64,000 nt of DNA from Semisulcospira habei (taxonomy: Eukaryota; Mollusca; Gastropoda; Semisulcospiridae): NCBI GenBank assembly GCA_036245525.1, contig BTPG01000004.1, positions 17,495,412 through 17,559,411 of the forward strand. Reading direction: 5' to 3'. Position numbers and translations under genes: made by a program. The notes under the pieces are model-generated. The model ran no database searches and was not told the DNA's origin. It saw only the letters and a list, made by a program, of their open reading frames with translations. Positions 57,168 through 64,000 of the stretch are shown here, piece after piece (position 1 is the stretch's first letter; every line of letters begins with the position of its first letter).

Positions 57168-58400
57168 CGTATGTATGTAAACACGAGAATCTCCGATATT
57201 ACCGTACGCACAAAATTAAAACTTGGCAAAATACTTTATTAAGTGGGTGGTTAAGAGAGCCTCCGAGCATATTGTAATTGGACGTCTCATTGAAGACATA
57301 AAAGACTGTTTATAGAAAGTCGGTTGACCCAGGTTAGAGTCCTCAATTTTGATGATAATTATGCACTTGAAATTTTGGATATGGCTAATTTGTAGAAAGA
57401 CATTGGATGAGTTCGTAAGTCAGCTTTGTACCTCTTCAACATTTTCGAAAATAAAAGTTCAATGAGGAAAGACATATCAAAACTGAGTAAGACTCCTTGA
57501 TTTCATCAGAAGAATCAAACAGTGACGGTGACGTAAAATCACCAAACGCATCAGTGTTTCTACAATGTTCCTAATTGATGCAAATCACCAGCATTTCAGT
57601 GTTTTACATGTGCATGAGCTGGCGCGATGTTCTCCTTCATTTATTTTCAGTTGTATGATATTTGCAAACGTATTGTGGAAAAGGTGGAATGTACATGCAA
57701 GCTCATACAGAAAGAGGCTTTGTGGGCGTGGGCCTTTCCACCTTATTTTTCAAAATGGCTGTGGCTACGCCAGCCCACAGAACGTATAACCGGTGGGAAG
57801 CGCGTGTGTCTGCCGTCTGTGTTTGTGTGTGCCATTTTGCCGTTTGTGTTTGTGTGTGCCATTGCCGTGCGGAGCAGGCGGGGGGGGGGGGGGAGGAGGT
57901 TGATGAAAGGTAGATACTGAATGAGTTCGTAATCCAGCGTTGTACCTCAACTCTTCAACTTTTTCGCTAATAATTAATTCATTTTGCAAGTTTTGGAGCC
58001 ACTATTTACTCCCATCAAACAGTCAGCGCTGGAAGATCGTGCCTTTCAGATGAGTGACGTGAAATATCAAATTCGTCACAGTGTACACGGCGTCGTGAGA
58101 CCAGCGATGCCATGACGTGAAGCTTATAGTGACGTCATTTTGCTGCTCGTGCTATTCTTCTTCTTCAAAATTCCTGTCGCTACTCCAGCCCACAGACCGT
58201 ACTAATGGCGGGAAGCACTGTGTGTCCGTGTGTGTGTGTTGATCAGAGGTTGGCTTAGAGACGGGGGATATGGATCAGAAGGATAAGCTTAAAAATATGA
58301 ACAACTCTGAATGTTCCTAAAAGAAAAAAACGCACGTGAGCTCCAAACAATACGGTAGACTTTGGGATGAAATCCTCATCTTGTTATACTAGGGAGCTGT
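57000..58400. other. Non-coding flank of block C
   Basis: Contains the (GT)n tract 57118-57165 with the GCGCGAAGCGCCGTATG flank also seen at 31.75 kb, a G run near 57878-57890, and three related GGCTGTGGCTACGCCAGCCC-like segments. No gene is supported. Confidence 0.55.
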
Positions 58401-58465
58401 TGGAGTTTGAGATGATTGGAGGCCAGCTTGGCGGGGTTTCCAGATGTACCGGTAGATACGGCTTT

Positions 58466-58558
58466 TTAGCCTTTAGGCTGTCTGTAACGCTTTTTGTCGC
58501 GACGATTCCTGTAGGACTCATCGCGACGATAAAGCGCTACAGACAATCAAAGGGTTAA
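58466..58558. mobile_element. Palindrome H2, block C
   Basis: TAGCCTTTAGGCTGTCTGTA ... TCGCGACGATTCCTGTAGGA ... GCGCTACAGACAATCAAAGG GTTAA in outline; the inverted-block counterpart of 43797-43891. Confidence 0.7.
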
Positions 58559-59269
58559 CCTGTTCATACTTAACCTACACAGAGGCGGATCAACCATAGC
58601 AGTTTACTATCAATCATGGTCATCCATCGTGGTCCATTCACCCAGCCATTGCAGTCAGTGCGTATTAATTATAGTGTATCTCCAAAATTGTGGAAACCCA
58701 ATATCGGCCGTGCGCGGGCCAACGGCGGCCCGATGCCTTTGCACACTGGGAATGCGGCCCCAGGCTGGAGAGGCTAAGGGGAAAGACGCTACAGAAAAGC
58801 AGAATAGTACTGCATAACTTTTCATATCGTTCACTGAATGCACTTTTATGGAGCACAGATGTGGGTTGAACAAGAAGCATAGTCCTTGTGAATCTCATAT
58901 TCTGGGCGTCTGTTCCTCTTGCAGAAGCATGTTGTTCACTGGAGAGTTGTGGGAGTTAATGGTGACAGATAATTGATTACAACTATTAAAAATGAGTGGG
59001 AGGGAGCCGCGGAGAAAAGAGTTGAGGAGTGGGTAGGAAAGGGGGTAAAAATCGTCATCTCATCTGTGGCAACTGAACTAGCAAACAGATGCAAGCGCCA
59101 GCCGAGGGGTGTAGAGGGGGCGGGTGTTGGTGGGTGAGGATAGTAAGGTGCGGGGGGTGGTGTCAGGAAGAGGTATGTTTGAAAGGCAGGTTGGAAGCGG
59201 GAAGGGGTGGGGCAGGGGAGGGGGGTAAAAATCGTCACCAGAGCGGAAACTTCAAAACAAAATCTTTCA

Positions 59270-59317
59270 GGCGACACATCGTTCTCGCAATGACGCAAAA
59301 CGATCTCTATATATAAG
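59270..59317 (+). promoter_or_regulatory. Gene C core promoter
   Basis: AATGACGCAAAACGATCTC (59289-59307) abuts TATATATAAG (59308-59317), 99 bp before the ATG. The 19-nt block is identical to that of gene A. Confidence 0.75.
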
Positions 59318-59406
59318 CAGGCAAGTTGTGCCGTACAGATCACAAACTTCACATCTACCAAGCCTTCCTTACTTGCTGCATTAGTCACCTTTCTTCAGTC
59401 TTGAAC

Positions 59407-62400
59407 ATGGCTTTCACCTTTGCCTTCGTTGTTGCTGCTTTGGCAGGTAAGTCTTTAGAAATTATGAGCCTTCAGAAAGATTTTTTTTTTTTTTTTCCTT
59501 GGTGTGATCTGCACCTCCGTGCTTATCACTGTTATGAAGTTGGGAAGCGCCGTTTAATGAGTACGCACAAGTTACGAGAGATGGGCCGACTGAACTACAC
59601 ACGGCTGTGCTTTAAGTGGCTTACTGGGAGAATTATCGATTATCTTTTTCTTTAAAATTCATGTATAGTGTAACACTATCTTTCAGATTACTCTGAAAGT
59701 GTTTTTTTTTTTTTTTCGGTTGGCTATACTATTGAATCACAATAACTGTTATCTTTTTAATCAGTGCACTGAGTTGGAATTTGGTTGTACGTTGGTAGTT
59801 GTCCTAACAGCTTCGGAGACAAATCGACCTAGAGGAGCCAAGCGATTCGGCACCAACCTTGAACCATTACGGTCGATCCAAATCTTGTTGTAGTGAGGCA
59901 TGGTTGAATGTGTTGAACCCATCATAAATCAGTTCCTCTCATGATTGCAGTGTACGCACAAGCCCAGTCCTACCCTTCTGGGGGACTCCCAGTGCCTCCC
60001 GTTGGCGGTCACGGCCCGTATGACCCCCGCCAAGGTCAGGTTGGTTATCCCCCGAACCAGGGCGGCCCCTACGTCCCGAATGTGGTAAGCAAATGTTTCA
60101 CAGTATCGGCAGTATCTGTGCAGAGAATGCGCCTTATTCGCCAAATGATATCGTCAGCTGCAAGCTGTGAATGGACTAACCCTTTGGCTGTCGGCAGCGT
60201 GTTTGGTCGAGCTGAGTCCTGCAGGAATCAGTTCGACAACAAAGGGCTAAAGAGTGCGCTGTTCATCGATTTGACCCTTAAGGTCTGGAGCCGTAAAGTT
60301 CAAAATCAGAGACCAGCACGCATGTACGCCTCACTATGAATTTGTATGAAGGAAAGACAAATCTTACTTCTTACTGGCCGGAATAAAATAGCACAGGGCC
60401 AGAAGAAAGTGATGGGGTATCATGACTTAGCAACATTGAACAAACATACAGGTATGGATGATCGTTGCGTCATTGGCCACATCTTAATATGAGTAAATGG
60501 AGAATGTAAAGAGGACCAGTGACGCAACGATCATCTGATGCCTGTGCCCGGAACACACACAGATTTTACCACGCGGCACAGTTTTATTGTCAACAAAATC
60601 ATGAAAGTGTATGCATAAAATTTAACACATTCAGCTCGAGGACCGAAATACCCAGATTTTGAGTTGCTCTCTGAAGGACTGTATTACAATTCTAAAGACA
60701 GATCGAGCATGATAGTTCAATGGGCGCCAAGCTATTCTGGCACCACCCGTTAAACTATCATGCTCGATCCATGACTTGCTGTGATGGTTGAATGAGTTAA
60801 ACTAGGTATACTGACATTACACTGTACATATTTATCGTGATGGTAACGATAATCACATGACAATGATGACGATGACGATGACCATGATCACCATGATGAC
60901 GATGCCTATGATGATGATGACCTTTGATGATAACATTTGTTGTGTCCTTTTGTGCAGCCTCTCCCCGGTGGCACGTGAGTATATCATTCTTCAATATTGT
61001 TTGTTCACTTTTACGTCATTGTTATTTCATTGTTCGACTTGTTTTGTGTCTGATTTGTTTATTTAAGTATCCTTTTGTGTGCGGTAATAAAAGGATTCTA
61101 TGTCTTCCTATAAATAAAGTGTGTCAAACCAAATAGTTCAAATAGGGCCTGTTGTATCAACTACAAAAAGTCTTGTGTTTATTGCCAATCTGCTGTCATT
61201 GTTGTATATGTTTGTAATGCATATGCGCGCGCTCGCGTTATTTTAACCCTTTGGCTGTCGGTAGCGCTTTTTGTCGCGATAACTCCTGCAGGAATCATGG
61301 CGACGAAAAGCGGTACCCATATCCAAAAGATTTAGTCTCACGCTCACCCCCTTGTGTTTGCAGGTACAGGGGACAGCTCCAGGGAGTTCTCGGTGGCATC
61401 GGAAACCGCGGTGGATGTCTGATCAACGTAAGCATAACGTTTTGTCTCAGACCATCTCAGTGTCTGCTGGTGTCACACGCCAAAATGACTCTCACGCCAA
61501 ATGGACCCGGATTCATTTTGTCATACGCACACCATTGGCAAAAGCCGGCCTATAATGACTGAAAATGAAAATCGCAAACATAAGAAAAAAACACGCTTAG
61601 AAGGACAGTAACACCATAATTTAATAATAATAGTAATAATAATGATAATAATAATAATAGTAATAATAATAATAATGTATATTTCGGGTGTTAACCCCTT
61701 GAATGCCAGTGATTAGGAATTTCGCTGCCGGGTGAAACCACTGTACCATTCGCGTGCGCCCTGCCCTGGCAGTTAAGGAGTTAACTTGTTTTATAAATGG
61801 ACGTGTATACCTGTAGACATAATGTCTTAGTAGGCGAGACGTATAACTCTAGACAAACTACACGAATTTCTGTACCGTTGCATTGCTATTTTTGTGTTTT
61901 GTAGGGCTGCCCTCTCGGCTACACCTGTGTTGACCAGGGCATCAGGACCCCCTACTGTGAGCTCAACAGCCGTGTTGGCGGCCCCATTGGCGGCACCAAT
62001 GGAGGCCCCATTGGAGGCGCTGGACACCTCGCAGGTAAGTACAGCAGTAGATCAGCATGTTGAACTGAAAACTATTTTTTTATCTACGGCCTTCATCGTG
62101 TGTGATGACGTGTGGTTTTTTTACCTTAAGGCCTCCACACAGACCAGCACACAATTAGGTCCAATACATATATACTTAACCCTGTCAATGTCGGGACGCA
62201 GTCAACAGCATAGCCGGCTCATCAGTTAATAGAAACCTTACACCGACCCTCTTTCTAATCCCAGACTTTCTTTTCCCAAGATTGTACACATCACTATAGC
62301 AGAGTCTGTTTTGAGCGTCCACTCCTACGATAGATCACCTGTCATTAAAGGCTCCAGTCACCTAAGTGAGGGTATTTCATGACAGGCGACACCTTTTGCC

Positions 62401-63386
62401 CTTCAAGACTTCTCTGAGAGAGCACCCGTCTCTTAATACCACTTTTTCTTGCACAACTTGGTGGTTTTTTAAACAGATCCTACTGTATGTCCCTCTCTTG
62501 TTCGATCCGCGATAGGTGTTTTATCTTAACTCATTCTACCCCAACACCGAAATCCTTAAATTTTGCCCCTGTCCTCTGAAGACTGCATTGCAGTGCAGGA
62601 CTGACACAGATCGACCATGATAGTTCAAGGGTGATGCCAGAATAGCTTGGCGCCCATAGGCCGCGCCAAGCAATTTTGGCATCACCCTTGAACTATCATG
62701 CGCGATCCTTATCTTTATGTGGTGTGTCTGGGGTAGAATGAGTTAAACGGCCTCACACTTTGTATCAACACACTGCGTTCTAATGTTCAAAGTTTTGAAG
62801 CTGTCCAGGCTCTCAATTCGTGGGATACAAAGAGCATATTGCAAGGACTCCGTACCTTTTGCGGAAGCCGGTACTCCCCAGATAGTCCTACTCGGGGAGT
62901 ACACCTCAAGTACACTTTTATTCAGATGAGATGCTTAGCATCTCATTGAATACAAGTGTAATTGGGGCGTGCTCCCCTAGAAGTTCCATCTGGGGAGTAC
63001 TCGCGCATACGGTTCGGGTTGATACTGACCTAAATGACTTGGCGCCTGAAGGTCTGGTTGCATCCTGTTATTCTGGCACCATCATTCATCTATCTTGGTC
63101 GACCCATTTCCTGTTGTACTGGCTTTATTTTTCAAGACTTATTTTCAGAGCTTGTATTTCTCTTTTAGGCCGCTGCTATAGTCTTCAGTTCCCCACTGGC
63201 TGCCAGACCTCTCAGCCGTTCGACTCCGTCCTGCGTTGCGTGTACGTCAACGGGCGCTGCGAGCGTTACCAGCTGTCCAAGTCCTGTGCTCCTCGCGGCG
63301 AGTACAACAACATCTTCAACACATGCATCGAGTGTGAGAGCATCTGCGGCGCTGGTGTTGGTCTTCCCACTCTTCCCAAGTACTAA
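59407..63386 (+). CDS. Gene C: secreted Gly/Pro- and Cys-rich protein, six exons
   Basis: The exons are 59407-59446, 59951-60084, 60958-60974, 61364-61427, 61905-62034 and 63169-63386: 603 nt, 200 aa, every intron GT-AG. Residues 1-18 are a signal peptide (MAFTFAFVVAALA then VYAQA; cleavage probably after Ala16 or Ala18). Residues 19-58 are Gly/Pro/Tyr-rich. Four cysteines lie in exons 4-5 and eight in exon 6, twelve in all, which could form six disulfides. Exon 5 ends with three GG-x-x units (GGPI, GGTN, GGPI) before GGAG. The protein is very close to A and B throughout; exon 4 encodes the same YRGQLQGVLGGIGNRGGC then LIN in all three. No transmembrane segment other than the signal. Function unknown; I infer an extracellular structural or mucus-type product because of the composition. 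Confidence 0.9.
60177..60251. mobile_element. Palindrome H2, intron 2 of gene C
   Basis: CTAACCCTTTGGCTGTCGGC ... GTCGAGCTGAGTCCTGCAGG AATCAGTTCGAC ... AAAGGGCTAA in outline. Same alternative stem as in gene B (37692). Confidence 0.7.
60457..60538. repeat. Hairpin H7, intron 2 of gene C
   Basis: GGATGATCGTTGCGTCATTG pairs with GTGACGCAACGATCATC. Confidence 0.7.
60622..60800. mobile_element. H1 element with empty site in B and D
   Basis: Bounded by TTAA (60622-60625 and 60797-60800). Genes B and D have a single TTAA at the same intron position (CTAGTTTAAT at about 37331 and 29209). It has lost one arm of the central stem. Confidence 0.75.
61243..61333. mobile_element. TTAA palindrome H2, intron 3 of gene C
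   Basis: TTAACCCTTTGGCTGTCGGT then AGCGCTTTTTGTCGCGATAA CTCCTGCAGG in outline; the right arm is eroded (GGTACCCATATCCAAAAGAT) as in A and B, so the erosion predates duplication. It lies 30-40 bp upstream of the exon 4 splice acceptor. Confidence 0.75.
62296..62489. mobile_element. TA-type miniature element in intron 5 (C)
   Basis: Ends TAGCAGAGTCTGTTTTGAGC and AAACAGATCCTACTGTA; paralog of 11268-11461 and 35488-35633. Confidence 0.55.
62526..62746. mobile_element. H1 element: TTAA target duplication shown by empty sites
   Basis: A 221-bp element bounded by TTAA, with 20-bp-class inverted ends (TTAACTCATTCTACCCCAAC left; GGGGTAGAATGAGTTAA right) and a central hairpin (GTGATGCCAGAATAGCTTGG / CCAAGCAATTTTGGCATCAC). 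Gene A (11228-11231) and gene B (35447-35450) have one uninterrupted TTAA at this place in intron 5. The TTAA duplication is the hallmark of piggyBac-type elements. Confidence 0.85.
62871..63000. repeat. Palindrome H5, intron 5 of gene C
   Basis: GTACTCCCCAGATAGTCC ... TTCAGATGAGATG / CATCTCATTGAA ... CATCTGGGGAGTAC. Confidence 0.65.
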
Positions 63387-63596
63387 ATAATTTCAAATCA
63401 GCTGAAATTGTGCACGAACTCCGTCAACCATAAATCTCGAATAATCACCCGGCATTGGAATAAGTCGTGACACACTCTCCGTTAACTATAAAATGGAAGT
63501 AATAAGTTGAAATTGTGTCATCATGTCCGTTATGTCATATGTGTAAATGATCTCGTAATGTGTTCGGATCTACTCACCTCTAAAGGATTCATTCAT

Positions 63597-63712
63597 GGAT
63601 TACGCCGCAAGTACACTTATTATATTCAAATGAGATGCAAAGCATATCATCTGAATAGAAATGTGCTTGTAGTGTAATCCCGAGTGGGTCTATCTGGGGC
63701 CTAGTACTCCCG
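63597..63712. repeat. Palindrome H5, 3' flank of gene C
   Basis: GATTACGCCGCAAGTACACT ... TCAAATGAGATGC / GCATATCATCTGAATAGAA ... TGTAGTGTAATCCCG. Counterpart of 7846-7975 in block A. Confidence 0.55.
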
Positions 63713-63953
63713 CGAACGGCACGGGATGCTTGCCAAGGAAAGGCATGTGGATGGCCAGGGAGTTTTTGTAATATCATAGGAAACATTTTACACACTTTAT
63801 GTCTTCAAAAAACATCTTACATGTGTTTCGACAACACGTACTTGCATATTGTAATGTTCAACATTTTGTCTTTTTTGTTCGTATGTCAATACCTGAACAG
63901 TGTGTGACCATACTCTTTTCCTGTTCTTCTTACCGATACATCTGAATATTATT

Positions 63954-64000
63954 ACAGCAAAACCTGTTTTGAGCGAGCATCCTTATGACGGCTTACCCGT
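63954..64000. mobile_element. TA-type miniature element cut by window end
   Basis: TACAGCAAAACCTGTTTTGA GCGAGC: the inverted end of the element present complete at 7219-7394 and 34178-34390. Confidence 0.6.

Overview
The window is eukaryotic. Its genes are interrupted by GT-AG introns, it carries several clades of non-LTR retrotransposon, and it is packed with short palindromic elements and long (GT)n, (AT)n, (TTGG)n and (AAT)n tracts. There are no operons, Shine-Dalgarno sites, tRNA or rRNA genes. The mix of L2/CR1-, jockey/CR1- and RTE-like LINEs, TTAA-flanked miniature elements and a decayed copy of a multicopy invertebrate gene family suggests a marine invertebrate, most likely a mollusc (gastropod). 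That is an inference; nothing in the window proves the species.

The host content is one gene family. A six-exon gene for a small secreted Gly/Pro-rich, 12-cysteine protein is present in three intact copies: A (minus strand, ATG at 14371, stop at 8167, 197 aa), B (minus, 42842 to 34808, 204 aa) and C (plus, 59407 to 63386, 200 aa). A fourth copy, D (minus, about 28884-29966), keeps only part of exon 2, exon 3 and adjacent introns. Every intact copy has the same exon phases, a 17-nt third exon, GT-AG borders, a TATA box about 100 bp upstream of the ATG and a conserved TGACGCAA-containing promoter block. I do not recognise the protein; cysteine spacing in the last exon weakly recalls chitin-binding peritrophin-A domains.

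Layout. 1-6.5 kb: a decayed L2-like LINE (minus) split by a 1.4-kb solo LTR that itself contains a 300-bp foldback. 6.5-15.2 kb: gene A, with an antisense RTE-like LINE insertion in intron 5. 15.3-19.3 kb: a CR1/jockey-like LINE and an L2-like 3' end. 21.0-25.8 kb: a TTAA-bounded 4.76-kb insert holding a decayed gene. 27.6-28.3 kb: a tandem repeat of about 160 bp. 28.4-31.1 kb: an L2-like 3' end and gene fragment D. 31.2-33.8 kb: Harbinger-like and hAT-like miniature elements. 34.8-42.9 kb: gene B, with a complete RTE-like LINE (1075-codon intact ORF, 18-bp target duplication) in intron 1. 43-48 kb: flanking copy of the duplicated block with many palindromes and a Harbinger transposase fragment. 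49-56.4 kb: paired repeats and long (GT)n and (AT)n tracts. 56.5-64 kb: gene C in inverted orientation.

The whole window is therefore a set of diverged segmental duplications: A, D and B in the same orientation, and C inverted, so that B and C are divergent. Because the blocks are paralogous, empty and filled sites can be compared within the window. That comparison gives target-site duplications for several element families, in particular two hairpin families that insert at TTAA.
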